DNA from: Comamonas terrigena NBRC 13299
GTDB lineage: Bacteria; Pseudomonadota; Gammaproteobacteria; Burkholderiales; Burkholderiaceae_C
NCBI RefSeq assembly: GCF_006740045.1
Contig: NZ_AP019749.1
Span: 4,111,001 to 4,175,000 of the forward strand
Reading direction: 5' to 3'
DNA length: 64,000 bases
In this document: positions 28,727 to 37,003 of the stretch, piece by piece
How the letters are laid out: each line of letters begins with the position of its first letter
How positions within the stretch are numbered: position 1 is the first letter of the stretch
Program-made: the position numbers and the translations under genes
The notes under the pieces: model-generated
What the model saw: only the letters and a program-made list of their open reading frames with translations
Database searches by the model: none
What the model was told of the DNA's origin: nothing

Positions 28727-29923
28727 ATGGAGGCACAACCTGCCACCTGGGCAGGCCAGCCCACCACCGACTCCATGCACTACCTGAACCAAGCCGCCGG
28801 CGGTCTGATGCCGGACAGCGTGCTCCACGCCGTCTCCCACTACATGCAACGCGAGCAGGCGCTGGGCGCCTACATTGCCTCCCAGCAGGTGCAGCCCCAG
28901 CTCCAGCAGCTCTATGCCCGGCTGGCCGAACTGCTGCACTGCCAGCCCGCCGACATCGCACTGACCACCGGCAACACCCACGGCTGGTGCGCCGTCGTGG
29001 GTGCGCTGCCGCTGGAGGCCGGTGACCGCGTGCTGGTCACCCCCGGGGAATGGGGCGGCAACTACGCCATGCTGCGCCAGCTGCAGGCGCGCACCGGCTG
29101 CGTGGTCGAGGAAATGCCTTGCACGCCCGGCGGTGCACTGGACATGGCGGCGCTGCAGGCCTCGGTGGATGCGCGCGTCAAGCTGGTCGCCCTCACCTGG
29201 GTTCCCGCCAACGGCTGCACGGTGTATGACGCCGTTGCCCTGGGCCAGCTCTGCGCCCGCCACGGCATTCCCTACATCGTGGACGCGGCCCAGGCACTGG
29301 GCCATATCCCCGTGGATGTCCAGGCGCTGCAGTGCGATGCGCTGACGGCCCCCGGCCGCAAATGGCTGTGCGGCCCACGCGGCACGGGGCTGGTGTACCT
29401 GAAACCCGGTTTTGCTGCCCGGCTGCAGCCCATGACGGTGGACCATGTGTCCTGCCCCATCACGCCCACCGGCCCGGTGCTGCGCCAGGATGCGCGGGTG
29501 CTGGAGCAGTCGGAAGCCTCCATGGCCCTGCGGCTCGGCCTGCTGGCCGCACTGGATACCGCACAGGCCCAGGGCTGGCCGCAGCGCTTTGCCGCCATTG
29601 CCCAACGCGCCACCCAGTTGCGTGCTGCCCTGGCGCAGGTACCGGGATTAAGCGTGCACAGCCTGCCGGATGCGCCTGCGGGCTGCGGCATCGTGCCTTT
29701 CACGCTGGAGGGCTGCACCCCGGCCCAGGTACAGCAGGCCCTGCTGGCCCAGGACATCCAGGTGGCCGCCAGCGGCATGGGCTACACCCCGCTGGACATG
29801 CAGGCCCGGGGCCTGACCGCCGTGGTGCGCGCCTCGGTGGCCTGGCACACCAGCGAAGCAGACATCGCCGCGCTGGTGTCGGCCTTGCAGCGACTGGCGG
29901 CCTCGCACACCGTACCGGCCTGA
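28727..29923 (+). CDS. Class V aminotransferase / cysteine-desulfurase-like PLP enzyme
   Basis: A 398-residue fold-type I PLP enzyme. The substrate-side start is HYLNQAAGGLMPDSV; the PLP phosphate and ring contacts appear as TTGNTHGWCAVVG and VDAAQALGHIPVDV (Asp and Gln over the ring). The Schiff-base lysine is in APGRKWLCGPRGTGLVYL. It resembles isopenicillin-N epimerase/CsdA-like and ergothioneine-lyase-like members, not the housekeeping IscS. An internal start at 28775 (MHYLNQ) is possible. No sulfur-acceptor gene is nearby. The substrate is unknown. Confidence 0.85.
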   Translation: MEAQPATWAGQPTTDSMHYLNQAAGGLMPDSVLHAVSHYMQREQALGAYIASQQVQPQLQQLYARLAELLHCQPADIALTTGNTHGWCAVVGALPLEAGDRVLVTPGEWGGNYAMLRQLQARTGCVVEEMPCTPGGALDMAALQASVDARVKLVALTWVPANGCTVYDAVALGQLCARHGIPYIVDAAQALGHIPVDVQALQCDALTAPGRKWLCGPRGTGLVYLKPGFAARLQPMTVDHVSCPITPTGPVLRQDARVLEQSEASMALRLGLLAALDTAQAQGWPQRFAAIAQRATQLRAALAQVPGLSVHSLPDAPAGCGIVPFTLEGCTPAQVQQALLAQDIQVAASGMGYTPLDMQARGLTAVVRASVAWHTSEADIAALVSALQRLAASHTVPA

Positions 29924-29983
29924 GCGGCTGCGTGGTCTGGCGCCCGCCGGGCTGCAATCCCTGGACGGCCCCCCTCCAGGGGC

Positions 29984-30424
29984 CTACACCACCGACTGCA
30001 CCCAGCGCATGATCTCGCCCGGCGGCATGGCGCCGGAGACGCGGGCGACTTCCTGGCCGCCCTTGAAGACGATCATGGTGGGAATGCTGCGCACGTTGAA
30101 CGGTGCGGCCACATGGGGGAAGGCCTCCGTGTCCAGCTTGGCAAAGCGCACGGCCGGCTCCATCTGCTGGGCAGCCTGGGCATAGCCCGGGGCCATCATG
30201 CGGCAGGGACCGCACCAGGGTGCCCAGAAGTCCACCACCACCGGAATCTGGTTGCGCCCCACCTGCCGGGCAAAGCTGTCGGCGTCCAGTTCAACCGGAG
30301 CGCCGGTGAACAGCGGCTGGTGGCAGCTGCCGCAATCGGGCGCGCTGGTCAGTTGTTCCGCCGCCACCCGGTTGGTCTTGTGGCAATGGGGGCAGACGAT
30401 GTGCAGGGTCTCGGGCGTGGTCAT
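29984..30424 (-). CDS. trxC: Thioredoxin 2 (zinc-binding N-terminus)
   Basis: Cytosolic disulfide reductase. The 146 residues start MTTPETLHIVCPHCHKTNRV. The N-terminal zinc site is CPHC ... CGSC (about residues 11-36) and the thioredoxin active site is FWAPWCGPCRMMAP; the cis-proline is in VRSIPTMIVFKGG. These features separate TrxC from TrxA. The frame is open upstream to 30523 but this ATG fits the family. The gene is the third on the minus strand after the MidA-like and DUF2905 genes and converges with the aminotransferase. TrxC genes often respond to oxidative stress; no OxyR site was identified. Confidence 0.94.
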   Translation of the reverse strand: MTTPETLHIVCPHCHKTNRVAAEQLTSAPDCGSCHQPLFTGAPVELDADSFARQVGRNQIPVVVDFWAPWCGPCRMMAPGYAQAAQQMEPAVRFAKLDTEAFPHVAAPFNVRSIPTMIVFKGGQEVARVSGAMPPGEIMRWVQSVV

Positions 30425-30519
30425 GCGGTTCCTTGTTCCGTGGTCGAAAGCAATGTCTGTAGGTGACGCCGGATGCCGGTTTTGCAAGCCGGGTGGGGCC
30501 CAAGCTGCCTTGGACCTCC

Positions 30520-30726
30520 TCACATCAGCCAGGCCACCAGCTTGACCAGGCTGAACAGCCCCACCGTCAGCAGCACCGAACTGGCGCAGGGCAGAAAAAT
30601 CTCACGTCCCAGCAGACGCAGGGTGACATCCCCCGGCAGCCGGCCCAGGCCGATCTTGCGCACCCAGCCGGTGGCGCTGTTGACCAGCACCAGCACCATG
30701 AACATCAGCAGCATCCAGCGGATCAT
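30520..30726 (-). CDS. DUF2905 small membrane protein
   Basis: A 68-residue protein starting MIRWMLLMFMVLVLVNS, with two hydrophobic helices separated by the polar loop KIGLGRLPGDVTLRLLGRE. The LGRLPGDV pattern identifies DUF2905, a family of short two-helix membrane proteins of unknown function. It lies 22 bases after the MidA-like methyltransferase gene and 95 bases before trxC, all on the minus strand. The ATG at 30726 was chosen because upstream residues are not family-like. Confidence 0.85.
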   Translation of the reverse strand: MIRWMLLMFMVLVLVNSATGWVRKIGLGRLPGDVTLRLLGREIFLPCASSVLLTVGLFSLVKLVAWLM

Positions 30727-30748
30727 GGGAGGGGGCTCTCTCTCGCCG

Positions 30749-31855
30749 TCACAGGCGGTGGGTGCGGTCACCCTGGGCAAAACCGCAGGCCTCCCAGGCC
30801 TGCACACCCTTGACCAGTCCGATCACCTTGAACAACTCGCCCATTTCGTGCTCCAGCATCAATTTGAGCGCCGGAGCGCGCTGCGCCAGCGTGAGCTGCT
30901 CCAGTTTCTGCTGCAGGCCGCAGTTGATGAGGAAATGCGCCTGGGTGGTGTAGCCCAGCACGTCAAAACCGGCGTCCTGCGCCGCCACGGCGGTGCCGGT
31001 GAAGTTGACGTGGGCGGTGATGTCCTTCAGGCCCACCTTGTCCAGCGGATCGCTGTCCACCTGGTGCAGGTGGTGGCAGACCAGCGTGCCCATGTGGCGC
31101 TGCGGGTGGTAGTACTCGCTCTCGCCGAAGCCGTAGTCGATGAAAAAGGCCGCACCACGCTGCAACCGCTCGCCCAGCGTGCGGACAAAGGCATCGCCCT
31201 GGAGGTGGATCTCGGTCAGGTAGTCGTGCGCGCCCTCGATCTCCAGGGGTGGGCGCAGCTCGGTCAGCCGGTCCTGCCAGGCAAAGCCGGCGCCATCCGC
31301 CACCACGCCGCGCTCATGCCAGCGCCCCTGGGTGCGCTGCAGCAGCTGCACCGGCATGGCGTCCAGCACCTCGTTGCCCAGCACCACGCCGCTGAACTGT
31401 GCGGGCAAGGCATCCGCCCAATGCACCAGACCGGCAAATTCGGCCAGCGTCTCCTGCTGGCGCGCCCGCAGCGTGCCGGACAGATCGACAATGGTGTAGC
31501 GGCGCACGGGCACGCCCTGCGCCCGCAAGGCCAGCAGCACCTGCAACGCCAGCGCGCCGGTGCCGGCACCGAATTCCCACAGTTCGTCGGTACCGGTCCT
31601 GGCCAGCGCCTCGGCCAGCTGTACGGCCAGCAACTGGCCGAAAATGGGGGACAGTTCGGGCGCGGTCACGAAATCGCTGCCCGACTGGGGCATCTGGCCG
31701 AACTTGGCGCGGTCGTTGGCGTAATAGCCCAGGCCCGGCTGGTACAGCGCCAGCGCCATGAACCGGTCGAACGGCAGCCAGCCGCCCTGCTGGGCCATGG
31801 CGTTTTGGATGTGCGACGCCAGGGCGCCCGGTAAACTTTCGGAGCTTTCCATCAT
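30749..31855 (-). CDS. SAM-dependent methyltransferase, MidA/NDUFAF7 family
   Basis: A 368-residue methyltransferase with the family start ASHIQNAMAQQGGWLPFDRFMALALYQPG and GYYANDRAKFG. SAM binding is indicated by WEFGAGTGALALQVL, and VVLGNEVLDAMPVQLL and FFIDYGFGESEYYHPQR are family hallmarks. The mitochondrial homologue NDUFAF7 methylates an arginine of a complex I subunit; the bacterial target is not defined. DUF2905 and trxC follow on the same strand. Upstream lies a 53-base divergent region with nested inverted repeats. Confidence 0.9.
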   Translation of the reverse strand: MMESSESLPGALASHIQNAMAQQGGWLPFDRFMALALYQPGLGYYANDRAKFGQMPQSGSDFVTAPELSPIFGQLLAVQLAEALARTGTDELWEFGAGTGALALQVLLALRAQGVPVRRYTIVDLSGTLRARQQETLAEFAGLVHWADALPAQFSGVVLGNEVLDAMPVQLLQRTQGRWHERGVVADGAGFAWQDRLTELRPPLEIEGAHDYLTEIHLQGDAFVRTLGERLQRGAAFFIDYGFGESEYYHPQRHMGTLVCHHLHQVDSDPLDKVGLKDITAHVNFTGTAVAAQDAGFDVLGYTTQAHFLINCGLQQKLEQLTLAQRAPALKLMLEHEMGELFKVIGLVKGVQAWEACGFAQGDRTHRL

Positions 31856-31859
31856 GCAG

Positions 31860-31890
31860 GTCTCTTCCCGACGGAAGACCTGGGTCTTCC
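31860..31890. promoter_or_regulatory. Nested inverted repeats in a short divergent promoter region
   Basis: GGAAGACC (31873-31880), TG, GGTCTTCC (31883-31890) is a perfect 8-bp palindrome. A third related half-site (GGTCTCTTCC) lies just upstream, so AGGTCT-type half-sites occur three times. They lie within the 53 bases separating the MidA-like and membrane-protein start codons, a position where a regulator would affect both. Confidence 0.4.
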
Positions 31891-31908
31891 ACCTTCAATG
31901 TATGCCTT

Positions 31909-32505
31909 GTGAGCGACGCTGCCTCTACCAACCAACTGGGTCTTTCGAGTGAATTGCTGCGCTGGCTGCGCCTGCTGGTGCTGCCGTTGTGGGCGCGCGT
32001 CGTCATCTTCGGGTTGATGATTGTCGTCGTTGTCGGCGGCCTGACCATGCTGGCCTACGGGCTTTGGGCACAAAAAGACGATATGGCCTCGCGCGCCATG
32101 CAGCTCATCACCCTGTCACTGCCGGTGCTGGTGGTCGTGCTGGCCCTGGTTTTCGGCCAGAACAGCGACGCCAAGCTGCTGGGCCTGACCCACCAGCTGC
32201 TGGGCAAGGATTTTCCTCGCACCCTGGGCCAGCAGTTGCATGAGCGCGTGCAGCTGGGCGACCCTGTCCTGGGCCCGCTGTCCCACACCCTGCAGGGCGC
32301 CGAAGCCGAGGGCTACCTGCTCAACCCCAGCCCCGGCAAGCTGCAGTGCGCCGACGGCAGCGACTGCCAGGCGCTGATCCTCTACCGCAGCCTGCCCAAG
32401 GATTTCCTGCTGGAGCCGGCACAGCGCCTGTATTTCATCCAGGATCTGTCCTTCTTCATGGCCGGCGTCTGGCACGCGCTGCACACGAAAGCCCCCCGCA
32501 CATGA
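31909..32505 (+). CDS. Hypothetical membrane protein
   Basis: 198 residues from a GTG start (MSDAASTNQLGLSSELL). Two membrane helices are clear: ARVVIFGLMIVVVVGGLTMLAYGL and LITLSLPVLVVVLALVFG. The cytosolic or periplasmic remainder (about residues 85-198) has a possible disulfide (LQCADGSDCQALILY). I recognise no family. Its stop overlaps the next start (ATGA), so it is translationally coupled to the FolM-like gene and heads the pterin-related operon. Confidence 0.75.
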   Translation: MSDAASTNQLGLSSELLRWLRLLVLPLWARVVIFGLMIVVVVGGLTMLAYGLWAQKDDMASRAMQLITLSLPVLVVVLALVFGQNSDAKLLGLTHQLLGKDFPRTLGQQLHERVQLGDPVLGPLSHTLQGAEAEGYLLNPSPGKLQCADGSDCQALILYRSLPKDFLLEPAQRLYFIQDLSFFMAGVWHALHTKAPRT

Positions 32506-33290
32506 CACCCTGGGTTCTGATCACCGGCGGCGGCCTGCGCCTGGGCCGCGAATTCTGTCTGGCCTTTGCCCGCGCCGGCTGGAACGTGGCCTGCCACTAC
32601 CTGCGCAGCAGCGAGGCGGCCGAGGCCACCTGCACCGAGCTGCGCGCCCTGGGCGTGCAGGCCGTGGCCCTGCAGGCGGATCTGGCCGACCGCGCCGCCC
32701 TGCCCGCTCTGCTGGATGCCTTCACCGCTTCCACCGGCACCCTGCCCACGGCCCTGGTCAACAGTGCCTCCACCTTCGAGCCCGACAGCGCCCAGGACTT
32801 TCACCTGGACTGGGGCCGGGTTGACCGCCAGCTGCACACCAACACGCTGGCACCGCTGTCCCTGGCCGGCGAATGGGCGGTGCGCCTGGGCCAGACACCG
32901 CTGGCCGGCACCCACAGCCCGGTCGCCATCCATGTGCTGGACCAGAAGGTGCACAACCTCAACCCCGACTACTTCTCCTACACCCTGAGCAAGCTGGCGC
33001 TGGAGCGGGCCGTGGTGCTGCAGGCCCAGGCGCTGGCGCCCGCCGTGCGGGTGGTGGGCCTGTCACCGGGACTGATGTACCCCAGCGGCCCGCAGAGCGA
33101 AGCCAATTACCAGCGCGCTGCCCGCGTCAACCTGCTGCGCCGCCCGCTGGCGGCAGCCGATGTGGCGCGCACGGCGGTATTCCTGGCCGAAAACCCGGCC
33201 ATCACGGGCGTATCCCTCAGCGTGGACAATGGTCAGCATCTGGTGCCGCTGGAGCGCGACGTGATGTTCATGGTCCACAACGGCGCCTGA
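32502..33290 (+). CDS. Short-chain dehydrogenase, pteridine/dihydromonapterin reductase-like (FolM-like)
   Basis: A 262-residue SDR. The NADPH-binding motif is LITGGGLRLGREFCLAFA (an Arg-type TGGxxRxG variant as in FolM and PTR1 reductases). The catalytic Tyr-Lys is in YTLSKLALE, preceded by NPDYFS, and the VNSASTF motif resembles FolM/pteridine reductases more than general FabG-type SDRs. It is followed by two folB-family genes on the same strand, which strongly suggests a pterin substrate (dihydromonapterin, dihydrobiopterin or dihydrofolate). Assignment by motif and context, not by alignment. Confidence 0.8.
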   Translation: MTPWVLITGGGLRLGREFCLAFARAGWNVACHYLRSSEAAEATCTELRALGVQAVALQADLADRAALPALLDAFTASTGTLPTALVNSASTFEPDSAQDFHLDWGRVDRQLHTNTLAPLSLAGEWAVRLGQTPLAGTHSPVAIHVLDQKVHNLNPDYFSYTLSKLALERAVVLQAQALAPAVRVVGLSPGLMYPSGPQSEANYQRAARVNLLRRPLAAADVARTAVFLAENPAITGVSLSVDNGQHLVPLERDVMFMVHNGA

Positions 33291-33333
33291 GCACCGCCAG
33301 AGGCACCCACGCCCACTTTTTCACTATTTCCCC

Positions 33334-33774
33334 ATGACCTCGCCATTTCCCAGCCCGCACGCTGTTTCCGCCTTGCTGGCACAATGCCGCCGGCTGTTTC
33401 TGCGCGGCCTGCAGGTGCAGGCGTCCATCGGCATCCATGGTTTCGAACGCGAAGCGCCCCAGCGCATGCGCTTTGACATCGATCTGTACGTGCCGCTGCA
33501 CACCAGCACGCCGCAGCGCGATGCCATCGAGGAAGTGGTGGACTACGACTTTGTGCGCCAAGTGGTGCACCGGGCCGTGGGCCAGGGACACATCGGGCTG
33601 CAGGAAACCCTGGGCGATGCCATCCTGGACGCGCTGCTGGCCCACCCCGGTGTGGTGGCCGCCCGCGTGGCCACCAGCAAACCCGATGTATACCCCGACT
33701 GCGAGGCCGTGGGCGTGGAGACCTTCCGTCTGCGCCCGGACGCTGCAGCGCTTTTAACCGAAGCACAACCATGA
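33334..33774 (+). CDS. folB: Dihydroneopterin aldolase (first copy)
   Basis: Makes 6-hydroxymethyl-dihydropterin from dihydroneopterin in folate synthesis, forming a toroidal oligomer. The 146 residues carry the substrate-binding Glu in GIHGFEREAPQ, Tyr in VVDYDFVRQVV, Glu in LQETLGDAIL and the catalytic Lys in ATSKPDVYPDCEAVGVE. The N-terminal 20 residues are longer than in E. coli FolB. Its stop overlaps the start of a second folB-family gene (ATGA at 33771-33774). Keeping the full set of active-site residues, it is likely the main aldolase. Confidence 0.9.
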   Translation: MTSPFPSPHAVSALLAQCRRLFLRGLQVQASIGIHGFEREAPQRMRFDIDLYVPLHTSTPQRDAIEEVVDYDFVRQVVHRAVGQGHIGLQETLGDAILDALLAHPGVVAARVATSKPDVYPDCEAVGVETFRLRPDAAALLTEAQP

Positions 33775-34145
33775 CCCACGCTGCGACAGGCAGCCAGACG
33801 CTGACCCTCACCGGCCTGCGTTTCAACGCCAATCTGGGCATTCTGGCCCACGAGAAAACCGCGCCCCAGCCGATTCAGGTGGACGCGGAGCTGAACCTGG
33901 GCCCCCAGCCGCTGCGCCCGCAGGACGATGACATCACCCATGTGCTGGACTACCGCAAGGTGCGCCAGATCATCATCGACGAGTGCACCGCCGAGCATGT
34001 GAACCTGCTCGAGAGCCTGATCGGCAAGCTGGCCCAGCGCCTGATGCTGCTGCCCGGCGTGTACGGCGTGCGCGTGAAGATTGCAAAACTGGAAATTTTT
34101 GACGACTGCGAAGTGGCCATTCGCATCGAAACCGGACAATGGTGA
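33771..34145 (+). CDS. FolB-family protein, second copy (aldolase or FolX-type epimerase)
   Basis: 124 residues, about 120 as in FolB and FolX. Conserved positions are Glu in [13 protein letters not shown], Tyr in [12 protein letters not shown], Glu in LLESLIGKL and Lys in [15 protein letters not shown]. Its core differs clearly from the first copy, so the two are paralogues rather than a recent duplication. Family members include dihydroneopterin aldolase, FolX (dihydroneopterin triphosphate epimerase) and combined forms, and sequence alone cannot decide. It overlaps folB upstream and ttcA downstream by seven bases. Confidence 0.82.
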   Translation: MTHAATGSQTLTLTGLRFNANLGILAHEKTAPQPIQVDAELNLGPQPLRPQDDDITHVLDYRKVRQIIIDECTAEHVNLLESLIGKLAQRLMLLPGVYGVRVKIAKLEIFDDCEVAIRIETGQW

Positions 34146-35113
34146 CCCCCATGAATGCTGTGACTGACAACCCCTGGATTGCCGAAGAACCCGCGGCAGA
34201 CGAAACCACCGCCGCCGACGCCAAGCCCGGCAAGATCAAGATCGAACGCGAACAGATCAAGCTGGAAAAGCGCCTGTGCCGCGAAGTGGGCAAGGCCATC
34301 ACCGACTTCAACATGATTGAAGAAGGCGACAAGATCATGGTCTGCATGTCCGGCGGCAAGGACAGCTACACGCTGCTGGACATCCTGCGCAAGCTGCAAA
34401 AGCGCGCGCCGGTGAAGTTCGACCTGGTGGCCGTGAACCTGGACCAGAAGCAGCCCGGCTTCCCCGACCACATCCTGCCCGAGTACTTCAAGTCCATCGG
34501 CGTGGACTACCACATCGAAACCCAGGACACCTACAGCGTGGTCAAGCGCGTGGTGCCCGAGGGCAAGACCACCTGCGGCCTGTGCTCGCGCCTGCGCCGC
34601 GCCATCCTGTACAAGGTGGCCGACGAGCTGGGCTGCACCAAGGTGGCGCTGGGCCACCACCGCGACGACATCGTGCAGACGCTGATGCTGAACATGTTCT
34701 ACGGCGGCCGCATGAAGGGCATGCCCCCGAAGCTGGTCAGTGACGACGGCAAGCATGTGGTGATCCGCCCCATGGCCTATGCGCCCGAGAAGGACACCAC
34801 CCGCTGGGCGCAGTACCAGAACTTCCCCATCATTCCCTGCAATCTCTGCGGCAGCCAGGACGGCCTGCAGCGTGTGGCCATTGGCGAGATGCTGCGTGAG
34901 TGGGACAAGAAGTTCCCCGGTCGCATCGAGAGCATGTTCCGCGCCATGGGCAATATCGTGACCACGCACATGATGGATCCCCAGCTGCACAACTTCAAGG
35001 ACGCCAAGGCCACTGGCATTGCCGACCCGAATGGCGACATGGCTTTCGACCACGAAGAGCTGCCGACCGCGTCCGCCCTGCCCGGCGGCCTGCAGGTGGT
35101 GCAGCTGGGCTGA
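34139..35113 (+). CDS. ttcA: tRNA 2-thiocytidine(32) synthetase
   Basis: Thiolates cytidine 32 of certain tRNAs using ATP, a [4Fe-4S] cluster and a sulfur donor. 324 residues. The PP-loop is [16 protein letters not shown] (about residues 68-83); cluster cysteines are in [11 protein letters not shown] and [13 protein letters not shown]. The signature [25 protein letters not shown] is complete. A second start at 34151 (MNAVTDNPW) would shorten it by four residues. It overlaps the second folB gene and ends before a strong terminator, closing the operon. Confidence 0.95.
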   Translation: MVTPMNAVTDNPWIAEEPAADETTAADAKPGKIKIEREQIKLEKRLCREVGKAITDFNMIEEGDKIMVCMSGGKDSYTLLDILRKLQKRAPVKFDLVAVNLDQKQPGFPDHILPEYFKSIGVDYHIETQDTYSVVKRVVPEGKTTCGLCSRLRRAILYKVADELGCTKVALGHHRDDIVQTLMLNMFYGGRMKGMPPKLVSDDGKHVVIRPMAYAPEKDTTRWAQYQNFPIIPCNLCGSQDGLQRVAIGEMLREWDKKFPGRIESMFRAMGNIVTTHMMDPQLHNFKDAKATGIADPNGDMAFDHEELPTASALPGGLQVVQLG

Positions 35114-35156
35114 CCGCCCTGTCCCTCTGGGCATGGCCCCGCCTGCCCCGGCATCC

Positions 35157-35180
35157 AGCCCCGCCCTGCGGGGCTTTTTT
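35157..35180 (+). terminator. Rho-independent terminator after ttcA
   Basis: AGCCCCGC, loop CCT, GCGGGGCT, then six T residues; 8-bp perfect stem starting 44 bases after the ttcA stop. Confidence 0.92.
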
Positions 35181-35291
35181 GTGCCCGCTGACCTGTACCT
35201 GTGCAGCGGCCCGGAACTTGCCAGGCCACAAACGGGTCACAATCTGCATGAAGGCGGCCTGCATGGCCGCCGCACCGACCGGGAGCTTTCT

Positions 35292-36005
35292 ATGTCGCAC
35301 CACCTTTTGACATCCCGCCGCCTGGCACTGGCCGTCGCAGCAGCCGCCGCGCTGGCACTGGCCGGTTGCGCCTCCGGCCCGCGCGAGATCACCAGCAGCG
35401 TCAGCAGCTACTCCACGCTGGCCCAGTTGCCCGTGCCCCCCACCTACCGCATGGAGCTGCTGCCTTCCATGGCCCAGCAACAAAGCTTTGCGCTGATCGA
35501 GCGCCAGGCGGAACAGTCGCTGCAGCGTGTGGGCCTGACCCGCGACGAAACCCCGGGCAAGGCCAAGCTGGTGGTCCAGGTGATGGCCGCAGCCAGCTAC
35601 GGCCGGGCCAACAACTGGCCGTACTACGGCCCGCCCGGCCCGATGTTTGGCTGGGGCCTGGGCTATGGCGGCCGCTGGGGCGGCGGCATGGGCATGAGCT
35701 GGATGATGGACGCGCCCCCCATGGTGTACTACCGCTCCGTCAAGCTGGTGATGCGCGACCAGCAGACCCAGAAAATCGTCTACGAGACCTCGGCCGCCTA
35801 TGACGAGGTCTGGACCGACGACCGCGTGATCTACAGCGTGCTGTTCGACGCCGCGCTGACCGGCTTCCCCCATCCGCCCCAGGGCGACCGCGCGGTGCGC
35901 TCCACCATCCAGCAGCTGCCAGCCAACCAGGCCCCGGAGGCAACCGGGGCTGCCGCCACACCGGCAAGTGCTACACCCGCCACCGCGCCGCGCAGCACAC
36001 CGTGA
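35292..36005 (+). CDS. DUF4136-type outer lipoprotein
   Basis: A 237-residue lipoprotein. The signal peptide ends in the lipobox LAGC (Cys about residue 27). The mature part fits DUF4136: SYSTLAQLPVPPTYRME, then LIERQAEQSLQRVGLTRDE and KAKLVVQVMAAASYGR, and C-terminal RSVKLVMRDQQTQKIVYETSA. A Gly/Trp/Met-rich insert (GPMFGWGLGYGGRWGGGMGM) interrupts the domain at about residues 115-135. The tail is Ala/Thr/Pro-rich. The next gene overlaps by four bases (GTGA), so they are coupled. Function of the family is unknown. Confidence 0.85.
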   Translation: MSHHLLTSRRLALAVAAAAALALAGCASGPREITSSVSSYSTLAQLPVPPTYRMELLPSMAQQQSFALIERQAEQSLQRVGLTRDETPGKAKLVVQVMAAASYGRANNWPYYGPPGPMFGWGLGYGGRWGGGMGMSWMMDAPPMVYYRSVKLVMRDQQTQKIVYETSAAYDEVWTDDRVIYSVLFDAALTGFPHPPQGDRAVRSTIQQLPANQAPEATGAAATPASATPATAPRSTP

Positions 36006-36919
36006 ACGCGCGCGGCGCACAGGGAGCCGATGAGGCCCCGGACGTACTGGCTGCCGACGCCGCCACCGCAGCCTGTTCCGAAGCATTTGCGGGCTACCGC
36101 CTGCCGGGTCAGCTGCGCCCCGCCGGGGCGGCAGCCGACTGCCCGCTGCTGGCCCTGCACGGTGCGCGCTCCAATCTCCAGCGCCTGAACGGCCTGCTGG
36201 CACCGCTGCAGCAGCTGGGCGTGGGCAGCCTGGCCCCCAGCCTGTCCGGCCACGGGCCGGATTCGCCGATGCCGGTAGAGCAGACATCGCTGGCCCACAA
36301 CCTGCAGGAAGCGCTGCGCTTTGCCGCGCGCTTGGGACCGCAACTGCGCATGGTCTACGGCTCCAGCATGGGCGGCGCACTGGCCATGCGCGTGGCCGAA
36401 CACCATGCCGACCAGATCCAGGTGCTGGCCCTGTGCGGCCCGGCGCTGTACCCGGAAGCCGCCTGGAGCGCCCCCCACTTTGGCGCCCCGTTCCGGGAGG
36501 CGATCTCCACCCCCTTCGGCTTTCTGCAGTCGCGCTCGCTGGACTTTGTGCGCCGGTTTGCCGGCCGGCTGCTGCTGATCCAGGGCGAATGGGATGGCCT
36601 GCAGGCCACGGCCCACGGTGCCCCGGCCGGCCGCGCCGCCGGAGAAACCACGCTGCAGCGGCCCGATGGCAGCCACCACACCGTGTGGAGTCCCATCCCC
36701 GCCGAGGTGTTCAGCGCCCTGGCCGATGCCGCCGGCGCCCGCCTGCAGCACATCGTGCTGGAAGGGGCCGACCACCGCGTGGCCGCCCACCTGCAGCAGC
36801 ACCCGGCCGTGGCCCGCACCCTGGCGGGCCTGATGCAGCAGGCGCTGCACGCCCCGCAGCCCGACCAGGGGCCGCGCAGACTGCGCATCGACCTGCGCGG
36901 CCAGTTGCGGCCTGCGTGA
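36002..36919 (+). CDS. Alpha/beta-hydrolase
   Basis: 305 residues from a GTG start overlapping the lipoprotein stop. The alpha/beta-hydrolase fold is shown by LLALHGARSNLQRL (oxyanion region), the nucleophile elbow VYGSSMGGALAMRVA (Ser about 122), an acid after LLLIQGEWDGL and His in LEGADHRVAAHL. The first 30 residues (Ala/Asp-rich) look disordered. It resembles lysophospholipase/YqiA-like esterases but no specific family is clear. Coupling with the lipoprotein gene is the only context. Confidence 0.8.
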   Translation: MNARGAQGADEAPDVLAADAATAACSEAFAGYRLPGQLRPAGAAADCPLLALHGARSNLQRLNGLLAPLQQLGVGSLAPSLSGHGPDSPMPVEQTSLAHNLQEALRFAARLGPQLRMVYGSSMGGALAMRVAEHHADQIQVLALCGPALYPEAAWSAPHFGAPFREAISTPFGFLQSRSLDFVRRFAGRLLLIQGEWDGLQATAHGAPAGRAAGETTLQRPDGSHHTVWSPIPAEVFSALADAAGARLQHIVLEGADHRVAAHLQQHPAVARTLAGLMQQALHAPQPDQGPRRLRIDLRGQLRPA

Positions 36920-37003
36920 TCGCTGCCGGCGGCGCCGGCAGGAGGCGCTACCAGCCGCACGGTTGCGCGGTGCACGCCACGCACTCGGCTACCATCCACC
37001 GCC

